A DNA stretch of 39,053 nt from a virus: the IMG/VR virus record IMGVR_UViG_3300020182_000079, positions 1-39,053 of that record; one strand, 5' to 3'. The position numbers were made by a program, and so were the translations under genes. Positions 25,357 to 32,035 of this stretch are shown here, one piece after another; positions within the stretch are counted from its first letter, which is position 1; each line of letters opens with the position of its first letter. The notes under the pieces were generated by a model. The model was not told where the DNA came from. It did not search any database and worked only from the letters and a program-made list of their open reading frames with translations.

Positions 25357-27254
25357 AGTTCGAATTGTATTTTATCTTTGGCGTTATGAGTGAAGTTTAT
25401 TATTCTTTGTGTTCCCACGAAGGGTATGAAGGCTATCTCGAAATAACCTTTATGCTCTCCTTGCCCCTCCATCAAGGGGAGGTTGGCTAGTGAGTCGTGG
25501 TACGGTATGCATTTATGAACATAGGGATTTCCATCTAGTACTTCGAAATATTTTGGTTGAGTTGCGAAATATATGTTTAACTCTGGGTATTGTTTTTTAA
25601 TATTTATTAAAAGCGAGGTCGTTAAGTATATATCCCCTATTCTTTCGGGCATGACAATGAGCAGCCTTCGACCTTCGTCGTCTTTATCGAGAATGTCCGA
25701 AAGTTCGATTTTTTTATTTTCTTTGTTTTCTTTTTTTGCCACGCTTCTAAAATACTCTAGTACTCCTTCTCTGTTCATGTCGCTATTCAACCTGGAGATC
25801 CAATGCTTGAGCCCTTCTTCTGTTTTACTTGTTTCTACTTTTAGTATGTTTTTGTAGATATCTATAAGCCAATCTTCGTCGCTATCTGTTTCTTGTGGAA
25901 TGTAGTTGGGGTTCCTGTCTTCAATCTTGAAGTCAAAGTCCCAGCACACACTTGGCATTTCGTCGATTATTTGCTCGAGCTGCTTTCCTATTACTTCTAC
26001 GCTATAGTTTTCCAGCACAAAGCTTCTGGCCGACTTTCCCATGCTCTCCCTTTTTTTTTCACTCATTGAATGAGCTTTTCTTAGTTGGTTGCATATGCTC
26101 TCTGGGCTAGTGCTGGCTTTTATAAATTGAGTTCCAGGTTCCCTATACTCTGTCCAGCTCAATGGTAGGCTGGCAGCTTCCTCTACGCAGCAGTCCTCTC
26201 CGCAGCTATAATTGGTAACTAGGGTTATTAATTCGCATAGCTTAGCTTCCTGGATTGGTATCTCCTGTCCTCCGCTCGTAAATGGGTGGCAATATGCATC
26301 CATTAGGTTATATATTTCGTTTAATTGATTCTCGCTTACTCCGCCCTTGGTGCTGGTCGTTACTTGCGATTTTTTAGACCCGCAAAGTTTACAATCTAGA
26401 TTTTCTCCAAGAAAGCTCTTAACTTCATATTCTCTACATTTTGTGCAGAAGTATGTAGTTAATATTTTTTTTGGATCTATTCCTTTTTCCTTTATTAATC
26501 TGGGTATATCCCAGCCCTCTGCCCAGTGGGTGTGTAGTAGTAATTTAGCTTCGGTTTCTGGGTTTTTTTTGCAAAACAATTTAAATCCCTCGAGTAGGTT
26601 TGGGACGCTTTTTCTGAGCTGGTTCCTGAATACAAAGCCAATGATGAAATCTTCGGTTCCGATAGAGTTTTTTTGTCTTAGCTCAAGCCTCTTTCTTTCT
26701 TCTAGCTTGTTGAAGGTAGATGTATCCAGGCTGCCCCTTAGAGTCTTGACGTGACGCTGCCCCATCTCGTTTAGTGATTTTTGGGCGAAGGATGCCCATG
26801 TGTAATAATTCTTAATCTTTGGCGCAGATTTTACTGCGTCTGGCAGAATAGGCAAGCTGTCCAGTGTAGTCCATATCATGCAGTTTATCTTGTTCCACCA
26901 ACTTTTTTCGGTGTAGCCAGAAAAAGCCCATATATCCTCTATCCCTATGTATACATCTGGCCTTTCTTTTTCTATTATTTTGTCGACAGTCTCACTTCCA
27001 TATCCTGCGCTCCTTGCCAAGCTTGGGTCTTGGTTTAATTTTTTAAGTAAGTTGGGGTCGTTAGGTAGGGAGCCTTCGCACTTCCATGGTAAGTTTTTTA
27101 AAGATGGGTCCCCCCATTTTTTTCCGTTGCAAAACTCTACTAAGTCATATTTGCCTGTTTTTTGCAAATATATAAGAATATTTTTAGAGTGCTTTCCGAA
27201 GCCTGTCAGGGCTTTGCAGAAATTGCTGTGGATCAGTACTTTTTTCTTTTTCAT
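25347..27254 (-). CDS. GT4 glycosyltransferase fused to DUF4214-like and N-terminal half of GT9
   Basis: 635 aa. Residues 1-435 are a GT4-type glycosyltransferase: KVLIHSNFCKALTGFGKHSKNI at the N-terminus, IIGFVFRN (204-211), and the C-terminal nucleotide-sugar site HPFTSGGQEIPIQEAKLCE (323-341). A CxxC...CxxC zinc-ribbon insert (C270, C273, C288, C291) splits the catalytic region. Residues 460-508 resemble DUF4214 (DWLIDIYKNILKVE..KTEEGLKHWISRL). From 529 it reads as the GT9 N-terminal Rossmann domain (LLIVMPERIGDIYLTTSLL, then GNPYVHKCIPYH) and stops where the next gene takes over. Its start overlaps the previous stop as TAATG. Likely builds a surface or virion glycan. Confidence 0.78.
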   Translation of the reverse strand: MKKKKVLIHSNFCKALTGFGKHSKNILIYLQKTGKYDLVEFCNGKKWGDPSLKNLPWKCEGSLPNDPNLLKKLNQDPSLARSAGYGSETVDKIIEKERPDVYIGIEDIWAFSGYTEKSWWNKINCMIWTTLDSLPILPDAVKSAPKIKNYYTWASFAQKSLNEMGQRHVKTLRGSLDTSTFNKLEERKRLELRQKNSIGTEDFIIGFVFRNQLRKSVPNLLEGFKLFCKKNPETEAKLLLHTHWAEGWDIPRLIKEKGIDPKKILTTYFCTKCREYEVKSFLGENLDCKLCGSKKSQVTTSTKGGVSENQLNEIYNLMDAYCHPFTSGGQEIPIQEAKLCELITLVTNYSCGEDCCVEEAASLPLSWTEYREPGTQFIKASTSPESICNQLRKAHSMSEKKRESMGKSARSFVLENYSVEVIGKQLEQIIDEMPSVCWDFDFKIEDRNPNYIPQETDSDEDWLIDIYKNILKVETSKTEEGLKHWISRLNSDMNREGVLEYFRSVAKKENKENKKIELSDILDKDDEGRRLLIVMPERIGDIYLTTSLLINIKKQYPELNIYFATQPKYFEVLDGNPYVHKCIPYHDSLANLPLMEGQGEHKGYFEIAFIPFVGTQRIINFTHNAKDKIQFELCT

Positions 27255-27832
27255 TAAAACGGAACATCTTCACTTTTCGATGTGTCGTTGTAATTGCTTT
27301 GTCCGGAATTTTTTGATCGATACTCTTTTAATAAAATCTCTTCCTGTTCTTTTCTGTGGGAGTATAAGGTTCTAAGGAAGTACCTAAGAAACTCCGTCAG
27401 GTTTTCAACCTCTCCAGGTTCAAGCGGAATTCTGAAGGTTTGGTTTCCGTTTCTAGTGAAAGTTATTCCGAACGCTGGTAGGGTCACCCACTCTTCTTTG
27501 TCCGCTTTTTTTACTTTAGATTTTTTATCCCAAGGGGTAAACTTGATTGATGTCTTGTTATCGTCGAAAGAGTGAAACGATGAGTACTCGTTCCTGTGCC
27601 TAAAGGAACTTATCATTCCGCCCACTTCGAATTCAGTAAATTTTAAACTGATTTTTTTGTCGGGATTGCTTCCGTTTCCCGAGAAGCTTCCAATTTTCCT
27701 AGACTCGTTCCATTCAAACTGCTGTATCGCGCTAACATACAATACCGGTTCCTTTTTTTTGTTTTGTCCGATGGAAAATTTAAATGCGCATCCTGCATTT
27801 TTGCTGTTTGGTTTATATAGTGATATGCTCAT
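27254..27832 (-). CDS. Putative ssDNA-binding protein (PC4/whirly-like) with acidic tail
   Basis: A 192-aa protein. The N-terminal 100 residues are beta-rich and basic (GCAFKFSIGQN, VLYVSAIQQFEWNES, FTEFEVGGMISSFRH, TSIKFTPW), a pattern I associate with a phage family of whirly/PC4-type ssDNA-binding proteins. This is from memory and not certain. The C-terminus ends in the acidic tip SEDVPF, the SSB-type peptide that recruits replication partners. It is the first gene of a minus-strand operon with its own TTGACA promoter and an inverted repeat at the transcription start. The phage has a second, OB-fold SSB at 33202, which ends in the same kind of tip. Confidence 0.55.
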   Translation of the reverse strand: MSISLYKPNSKNAGCAFKFSIGQNKKKEPVLYVSAIQQFEWNESRKIGSFSGNGSNPDKKISLKFTEFEVGGMISSFRHRNEYSSFHSFDDNKTSIKFTPWDKKSKVKKADKEEWVTLPAFGITFTRNGNQTFRIPLEPGEVENLTEFLRYFLRTLYSHRKEQEEILLKEYRSKNSGQSNYNDTSKSEDVPF

Positions 27833-27854
27833 CTTTTGTAAGTTCGTTATTTAT

Positions 27855-27880
27855 TGTATGTAGGCTTATGCATACATACA
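27855..27880. promoter_or_regulatory. 8-bp inverted repeat, likely operator
   Basis: The arms TGTATGTA (27855-27862) and TACATACA (27873-27880) are exact reverse complements separated by 10 bp. The repeat overlaps the predicted transcription start (about 27875) of the minus-strand promoter at 27882-27909, the classic place for a repressor site. It could also form a 5' hairpin in the mRNA leader. The small DNA-binding protein encoded at 31254-31565 is a possible ligand, purely by inference. Confidence 0.55.
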
Positions 27881-27881
27881 G

Positions 27882-27909
27882 ATATTATGCAAAAATGGTT
27901 TTTTGTCAA
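27882..27909 (-). promoter_or_regulatory. Sigma70-type promoter for the ssDNA-binding/GT operon
   Basis: On the minus strand TTGACA (27904-27909) is followed after 16 bp by TAATAT (27882-27887). The -35 box contains the TGA stop of the upstream WavE-like gene. Predicted transcription starts about 40 nt before the ATG at 27832, leaving a short untranslated leader with the inverted repeat. No strong Shine-Dalgarno is visible before that ATG. Confidence 0.6.
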
Positions 27910-28754
27910 CTACCGATCTGATTTATGTCGTGGCACCAGTCCTCCTCTGATCGAAGGGCGTCGTAGTTTCTCAAGCTCGAAGTCCATGTCCTATTAGGGA
28001 GATCTTTTATTCTAATTATGTCAAAATGCTTCTTCATTAATTCTATTGAATTTTCTTTTTTTGCGACATCGTTTTTTTTATTGATTGGATCGAAATATGT
28101 TTCTATCGCACTTTCTCCTATTATTTGCTCCGGACTTTTGTATGTTGTGTCTTTTTTTGAGTAAGTTTCGATGCATCGCTCAAATACCTCTGTTAGTCTT
28201 TTAGTGTTGCCTGCAATTATATGGTCTGAGGGGTGAAATTTGAAATCTTTATCTTTTCTGAAATATATATTAGAGGTTGTTATTTTAAACCAGTTATATA
28301 TTCCTGTAAGACTGTCTTTTGATTGTTGGTTTTTTTTGATGCGGCTTACTATTGGACCTATCTCCGGGAAAGATTCGTCCGACCTTGTTTTGATGGATAG
28401 GTGTGATTGCGAGACTTTTAGTCCGTTTAGGGTGCTATGGAATTGTAGGACGGGGGGGTTTTTTTCTGACCGTTTCTTTTTTAACTTTGGCAGTTGATTT
28501 TCATCGTTAATGACTATTTTTACCTCTTCGTTAATGTCTTTAAGTTTCGAGAGGTCGTCGCCCTGCCAACAGCTCACTATTACCTGGCCATACTTTAAGT
28601 AATTAGGTATACATCTCAGGGACCTGTCGTTTAGTGGCCCTTGTATTATTGTTGAAACGCTGCTCTCTGCCTTTTGTATTTTTGGGAGCAAGTTTTTGTA
28701 CAACTTGTATAAAAGCCTGTCGGAAGAGCTAATATGAATGTCACCGCTTAACAT
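27906..28754 (-). CDS. WavE-like LPS glycosyltransferase
   Basis: A 282-aa protein that fits the WavE lipopolysaccharide synthesis family: STIIQGPLNDRSLRCIPNY (34-52), VIVSCWQGDDLSKL (58-71), a short acidic/Asn turn, LNGLK (109-113), and KTRSDE (122-127), where the Arg-Ser-Asp is the expected nucleotide-sugar/metal site. The C-terminal half includes SDHIIAGNTKRL and FERCIETYSK as in the family. Members transfer sugars during LPS core or capsule synthesis in Gram-negative bacteria. It is the last gene of the promoter-proximal minus-strand unit, 13 nt after the GDPD-like gene. No Shine-Dalgarno is visible. The acceptor is unknown; host LPS, capsule or virion protein are all possible. Confidence 0.75.
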   Translation of the reverse strand: MLSGDIHISSSDRLLYKLYKNLLPKIQKAESSVSTIIQGPLNDRSLRCIPNYLKYGQVIVSCWQGDDLSKLKDINEEVKIVINDENQLPKLKKKRSEKNPPVLQFHSTLNGLKVSQSHLSIKTRSDESFPEIGPIVSRIKKNQQSKDSLTGIYNWFKITTSNIYFRKDKDFKFHPSDHIIAGNTKRLTEVFERCIETYSKKDTTYKSPEQIIGESAIETYFDPINKKNDVAKKENSIELMKKHFDIIRIKDLPNRTWTSSLRNYDALRSEEDWCHDINQIGS

Positions 28755-28767
28755 TTATTAGAGTTTT

Positions 28768-29190
28768 TTACTTCAAATAGTCAGAGCATAGCCCAAAGCA
28801 CGGAGGGCCTCCATATTCTCTGGCGTCGTCTACTACCAGCACGCTCTTGTTTGACACTCTTTTCCCGGGATACGTCCAGACGAAGTTTTTTGAGGTTAAT
28901 GTGTAGTCGTCATTTTCGTGCCAAAAGAAGTTGAGGGTTTTAAAGTTGCCTACTATATCCAAAGCCTCTATATTCTTGCAGTGAATCCAGAGCTTATTGA
29001 AGTTCTTGGCGATGAATTTTAAGTCTACCTGGTACTGTGGCTCGTCGTGCCCTAGCCAGAGGTTTTTGTCTCCCCAGACGTCAATTTCTACATCATAACC
29101 TAGATTTAAAGCTTCTTGAATATAGCTTTGTTCATTTTCTCTTTCCTTATTGGGGCCCGATATATTACCTCTATGCGATACTAGAATCAT
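28768..29190 (-). CDS. Glycerophosphodiester phosphodiesterase-like protein (GDPD fold)
   Basis: The frame is open from 29274, but homology-type sequence begins at the ATG at 29190 (MILVSHRGNISGPN), giving 140 aa, and GGAGG lies 12 nt upstream. GDPD-like residues are visible: H6-R7, E35-x-D37 (GYDVEIDVW) and H48 (LGHDEP), followed by LWIHCKNIEAL. This is short for GDPD enzymes (about 240 aa or more), so the barrel is minimal or partial. Related short proteins occur in polysaccharide clusters beside nucleotidyltransferases, as here. It overlaps the 3' end of the HAD-nucleotidyltransferase gene by 20 nt. Likely role is handling a phosphodiester-linked sugar or polyol building block; substrate unknown. 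Confidence 0.7.
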   Translation of the reverse strand: MILVSHRGNISGPNKERENEQSYIQEALNLGYDVEIDVWGDKNLWLGHDEPQYQVDLKFIAKNFNKLWIHCKNIEALDIVGNFKTLNFFWHENDDYTLTSKNFVWTYPGKRVSNKSVLVVDDAREYGGPPCFGLCSDYLK

Positions 29191-30547
29191 GTTTGACAAA
29201 AGCCTCCAGGTCCTCTGGTGTGCCAAGGCCCCACATCTCCTCAACGTTGAATGTTTTAACTCTAGCTCCCTCAAGTAACGCTTCGTTGTATACCGGGCAT
29301 ACGTAAAACTCGTTGTTTACCCTGATGTTTTTTTTAATCATTCTTTCGGCGCACCTAACGTAGTCTGACCCTTTTTTCCAGAAATAAATGCCTACTGTGG
29401 CATTTGTGCTTATGGGTTTTTTTTCAGCAACCTCTACGACAAAACCGTCCTCATTGAGCCTAGCGAAACTCCATTTTGGATGTTTTGATTTGAATGTCAA
29501 TATTGATCCGTCTATTTCGTCAGATATACAGGAATACATAAATTGGTTACTCTCCCATTCTACATATTGGTCTGAGTTGGCTAATATTAGTGGCTCTTTG
29601 TTATTTATGAATTGCCGGGCCAATAGCGTGGTGCATGCCGCGCCCTCAGTTACTCCTTCTACTTGTATTATTTCGCAGTTTGGCGATATCAACCTCAGGG
29701 TGTGTTTTAAGGAGTACTTCTTGTAGTGGTCTTTTTGTACTATGAATATGTGCCTCGCGTCTATATTTAAATTCTCAACGACCCTTTGGATCATTGGCTT
29801 TCCGTTTATATCTATCAGCGGCTTTGGGAATGTGTATCCAGCCTGCTCGAATCTGGAGCCAGCTCCCGCCATCGGTATTAGTACGTTCATTTTATCTCCT
29901 TGCCATTTTGGTTTTATTTTTGATTTATTCTCTGCGCTTGCTATAGTACTTGCTATTTTAATATATGTCAAGTCTTTATTGTTTTTTACCGCGCATAAAT
30001 GCGCCCCGCTCCTTAAAGCCCCCTTTCTTCCTATGTGGGAATCCTCGATGATTAATGTTTCGTCGGGGTTTATTTTCGCCTTAATCATACACCTCATGTA
30101 TATCTCGGCATTAGGCTTTGGCAGGAAGACGTCTTCGTTTGAAAATACGAAATCTATGAATTCCATAAACCCTTTTCTTAGAAGCATGAGTTTTGAGGTT
30201 TTTCTTATCGAGTTCGTCGCGCAAGATATGATGTAGCCATCTCTCTTTAGTTTTTTAAGTATGGATCGCACTCTTTCGTCTTTAGTATAATTGCTTATTT
30301 CTATTAACGTTTTTTCTTGCTTCAGCTTCCATACTTTATCGTAATAGCTTTCAGGTAGCCCTTTTTCCTTTGATAGTTTTTTTAATTTTTGCGTGGTCGT
30401 TAATGCATCGTACTTGCATAAATGTTCCTCCTTGCTAATATAGTATTCTTTTCCCACCTCTAATAAGGCTTGGTTTAACGCTTTGAAGTGAAGCTCTTTT
30501 GAGTCCACAAGCACTCCGTCTAGGTCAAATATGATTTGTTTTATCAT
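29171..30547 (-). CDS. Fusion of HAD-family phosphatase/mutase and sugar nucleotidyltransferase
   Basis: 458 aa in two domains. Residues 1-210 are a HAD hydrolase of the beta-phosphoglucomutase type: motif I DLDGVLVDS (D8, D10), motif II around ATNS (T111), K144 in FLPKPN, motif IV IIEDS (E168, D169). Residues 220-458 are a nucleotidyltransferase: NVLIPMAGAGSRF, a GxGxRF-type loop, then FPKPLIDINGKPMIQ, ANSDQYVEW with the metal Asp, and NNEFYVCPVYNEAL. Together they could produce an NDP-activated sugar or polyol for the neighbouring glycosyltransferases. An AAGGAG plus ATG inside the gene marks a likely second start for the nucleotidyltransferase alone. It overlaps the upstream gene by 4 nt (ATGA). 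Confidence 0.85.
   Translation of the reverse strand: MIKQIIFDLDGVLVDSKELHFKALNQALLEVGKEYYISKEEHLCKYDALTTTQKLKKLSKEKGLPESYYDKVWKLKQEKTLIEISNYTKDERVRSILKKLKRDGYIISCATNSIRKTSKLMLLRKGFMEFIDFVFSNEDVFLPKPNAEIYMRCMIKAKINPDETLIIEDSHIGRKGALRSGAHLCAVKNNKDLTYIKIASTIASAENKSKIKPKWQGDKMNVLIPMAGAGSRFEQAGYTFPKPLIDINGKPMIQRVVENLNIDARHIFIVQKDHYKKYSLKHTLRLISPNCEIIQVEGVTEGAACTTLLARQFINNKEPLILANSDQYVEWESNQFMYSCISDEIDGSILTFKSKHPKWSFARLNEDGFVVEVAEKKPISTNATVGIYFWKKGSDYVRCAERMIKKNIRVNNEFYVCPVYNEALLEGARVKTFNVEEMWGLGTPEDLEAFVKHDSSIA
29888..29901 (-). promoter_or_regulatory. Internal Shine-Dalgarno and ATG for the nucleotidyltransferase domain
   Basis: On the minus strand AAGGAG (29896-29901) is followed after 5 nt by ATG (29888-29890), which encodes Met220 of the fusion. 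Met220 is exactly where free-standing nucleotidyltransferases of this family begin (MNVLIPMAGAGSRF). The site is one of the strongest Shine-Dalgarno matches in the window, where many genes have none. This suggests a separate 239-aa product is also made. Confidence 0.6.
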
Positions 30548-31257
30548 TTTATTAATTTCGTGTCTAGGTTTTTGAATAAGGATGTCCCTGAAAGTTTTGA
30601 GTATTTTACGTTGTTTATTCTTAACGCCATAGTTATTATACTTTCCGGAACTTCGCTCATGTATAAAGGGTACCCCTCTTTAGTGAGAAAGTTTATAGCT
30701 TGATCAATCTGCTTGAATATATTCATATACTTGCTCATTCCCTTGAAGTCTCCAATTGCTATCTGGTCGTTTATTTGCTTGGGTATTATTTGCTTCTCAA
30801 AGATAAAATTAAATGATCGCTCTTTTTTTAGTTCTTTCTCGTGGTTGTATACTGAGTAGCTTTCGTAAAGCGGCACTCTTATTGAGTTGCTGTTTAAAAG
30901 CTCTTGCTTTTTTATTTGTTCGCGCACGCTTAAGTCCGGCCTGAGTCTAATGATTGCGTCGTATTTTTTTTTAGATCTTTTTACTAATTCAAATGACTTC
31001 AGCATTCCAAAGCACATGGGTTTTATTCCTAGCGACTCATTATCTCCATTTCTGAAGATTAGTTTCTTGTGGGCGAAAAAGTCTAATTCGCACGTCTTGA
31101 TTGGTTTGTAGTATTCAGAAAAACTTGAAACGTCTTCTTTTGTCCAGGTGCTAAGGAATATGTCTGGCCTTAGGGGTTTTATTATGTTTTTTACTATTGA
31201 GTTTCGACTTTCCCTCCACTTCCCTAGTTTTCCGCTAAAACACAGGGCTACATTCAT
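30544..31257 (-). CDS. Putative glycosyltransferase-like / polysaccharide protein
   Basis: 237 aa. The N-terminal ALCFSGKLGKWRES (4-17), PDIFLSTWT (31-39) and YDAIIRLRPDLS (99-110) are the hallmarks of a family of LPS/capsule-associated GT-A-like proteins: F.STW near a strand end and R.RPD where nucleotide sugars bind. MYMSEVPESIITMAL-like sequence near residue 205 fits the C-terminal helix. No membrane segment. It starts on an ATGA overlap with the upstream small DNA-binding gene and has a strong Shine-Dalgarno-like GGGGGAGGAAGG just before its ATG. Donor and acceptor cannot be told from sequence. Confidence 0.6.
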   Translation of the reverse strand: MNVALCFSGKLGKWRESRNSIVKNIIKPLRPDIFLSTWTKEDVSSFSEYYKPIKTCELDFFAHKKLIFRNGDNESLGIKPMCFGMLKSFELVKRSKKKYDAIIRLRPDLSVREQIKKQELLNSNSIRVPLYESYSVYNHEKELKKERSFNFIFEKQIIPKQINDQIAIGDFKGMSKYMNIFKQIDQAINFLTKEGYPLYMSEVPESIITMALRINNVKYSKLSGTSLFKNLDTKLIK

Positions 31258-31565
31258 CCTTCCTCCCCCCTTATTAGTATATTTCTGCCATCCTTCACTA
31301 TGGTATTTAGTTGAGTTGCAGTTCTGTTCGGAGTTCTTTTTCTTTTTATGTGTTTAGCTCTTAGTAGTCTATTGAGGCTTCCCGATATCTTGCCGTAGGA
31401 CATGCCTCCTAGGTCGAGGCCCATTCTCTCGTTTGAAAAATATATAGGTTTTCCGTGTCCAGCCTTTATCACTAAATAATTATACAAGACCAAGTCATTC
31501 CCTATAAGTTTTCCATTGATGACGTCTTCCTGTATTACTGTCGGTATTTGTATAAATTTCTTCAT
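31254..31565 (-). CDS. Small winged-helix-like DNA-binding protein
   Basis: A 103-aa protein. It has the layout of a replication/regulator-type winged helix: IPTVIQEDVINGKLIGNDLVLYNYLVIKAG (helix 1), ISYFSNERMGLDLG-type turn (actual residues IYFSNERMGLDLGGMSYGKISGSLNRLLRAKHIKRKR form the helix-turn-helix and basic recognition helix), then a beta wing (TQLNTIVKDGRNILI). It is the first gene of the minus-strand glycan unit and is divergent from the right-arm operon. It could be a repressor of the divergent region or of the operator at 27855, which is inference only. Its promoter puts transcription start at the ATG itself. Confidence 0.55.
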   Translation of the reverse strand: MKKFIQIPTVIQEDVINGKLIGNDLVLYNYLVIKAGHGKPIYFSNERMGLDLGGMSYGKISGSLNRLLRAKHIKRKRTPNRTATQLNTIVKDGRNILIRGEEG

Positions 31566-31571
31566 TCACAA

Positions 31572-31600
31572 ATAATACATCAAAAAGCTTTTTTAGTCAA
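31572..31600 (-). promoter_or_regulatory. Leftward sigma70-type promoter, apparently leaderless
   Basis: On the minus strand TTGACT (31595-31600), 17-bp spacer, TATTAT (31572-31577), then 6 nt and the ATG at 31565. With a normal 6-7 nt discriminator, transcription would begin at the A of the ATG, giving an mRNA without a 5' leader or Shine-Dalgarno. It drives the glycan unit. Confidence 0.65.
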
Positions 31601-31629
31601 GGTAAATGCAAAAAAATGTACGACCGGCA

Positions 31630-31643
31630 TTCAAAAATTTGAA
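31630..31643. promoter_or_regulatory. Palindrome between divergent promoters, candidate operator
   Basis: TTCAAA (31630-31635) and TTTGAA (31638-31643) form a 6-bp inverted repeat with 2 bp between. It lies 30 bp behind the leftward -35 box and 60 bp behind the rightward -35 box, in an otherwise AT-rich, gene-free stretch (31566-31737). It could be a control site; six-base arms are weak evidence in AT-rich DNA. Confidence 0.3.
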
Positions 31644-31702
31644 CGATGTTAATAGTATAGGATTAATAATATATCTTTTTATTATTATATAAATATAAGA
31701 TA

Positions 31703-31731
31703 TTGACATTAAGGTAAAATTATGTTAAAGT
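31703..31731 (+). promoter_or_regulatory. Rightward sigma70-type promoter, apparently leaderless
   Basis: TTGACA (31703-31708), 17-bp spacer, TAAAGT (31726-31731, 4 of 6 to consensus), then 6 nt and ATG at 31738. As with the leftward promoter, transcription would start at the initiator ATG. No Shine-Dalgarno precedes the gene. It drives the right-arm operon beginning with the small conserved protein and dNMP kinase. Confidence 0.6.
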
Positions 31732-31737
31732 GTGAAT

Positions 31738-32034
31738 ATGAAATTTATAGATTTAGGAGAAGATAGGTACTTTATGATTAAGTGTTCCGATTGGTCGGTT
31801 GTTCTCGAGGCGTACGACGAAACGGAGGCTTGCACAGAGGCATTGAAGGAAATGCTCCTCAGAAAGGGGAAAGCTTTAAGCCTGTCTTCTGTAATAGTAT
31901 CGCAAGAATTAAAGCCTGACGCTACAGACGAGGAGATTGACGATTTAGTTTCTTACCACTCAGTGTCTAGGATGCTAGCCAACGCAGGAATGCACGAGCT
32001 ATCAACAAACGTCAAGTATATCTTCGGAGCTTAG
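31738..32034 (+). CDS. Small conserved phage protein of unknown function
   Basis: 98 aa from the ATG at 31738; an in-frame GTG two codons earlier (31732) is the alternative start. I prefer the ATG because the promoter at 31703-31731 would start transcription there. The protein is acidic alpha/beta: RYFMIKCSDWSVVLEAYDETEACTEALKEML, then LSLSSVIVSQEL and a final helix. I recall proteins of this type in marine T4-like and other large aquatic phages but know no function. It is first in the right-arm operon, 1 nt before the dNMP kinase. Confidence 0.7.
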   Translation: MKFIDLGEDRYFMIKCSDWSVVLEAYDETEACTEALKEMLLRKGKALSLSSVIVSQELKPDATDEEIDDLVSYHSVSRMLANAGMHELSTNVKYIFGA

Positions 32035-32035
32035 T

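Noticed and set aside
26347-26754. Plus-strand frames (135 and 142 aa) opposite the GT4 gene
   Set aside because: The minus-strand frame shows clear glycosyltransferase motifs; the plus frames are low-complexity Ser/Phe-rich shadows.
29191-29274. Longer start for the GDPD-like gene at 29274
   Set aside because: The extra 28 residues (Arg/His-rich) are antisense-like overlap of the upstream gene's coding end; the conserved sequence begins at the ATG at 29190.
29742-30236. Plus-strand 164-aa hydrophobic frame with apparent membrane segments
   Set aside because: It is the antisense of the HAD-nucleotidyltransferase gene; hydrophobic look is a by-product of reverse reading of charged helices.
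23400-31600. CRISPR array, tRNA or insertion sequence in the minus-strand block
   Set aside because: No spaced direct repeats, no cloverleaf-like sequence, no transposase motifs or terminal inverted repeats were seen.
31688-31695. TATAAATA, identical to the T4 late promoter core
   Set aside because: Lies in a very AT-rich run and a full TTGACA/17/TAAAGT promoter fits the gene start better; kept only as a note.
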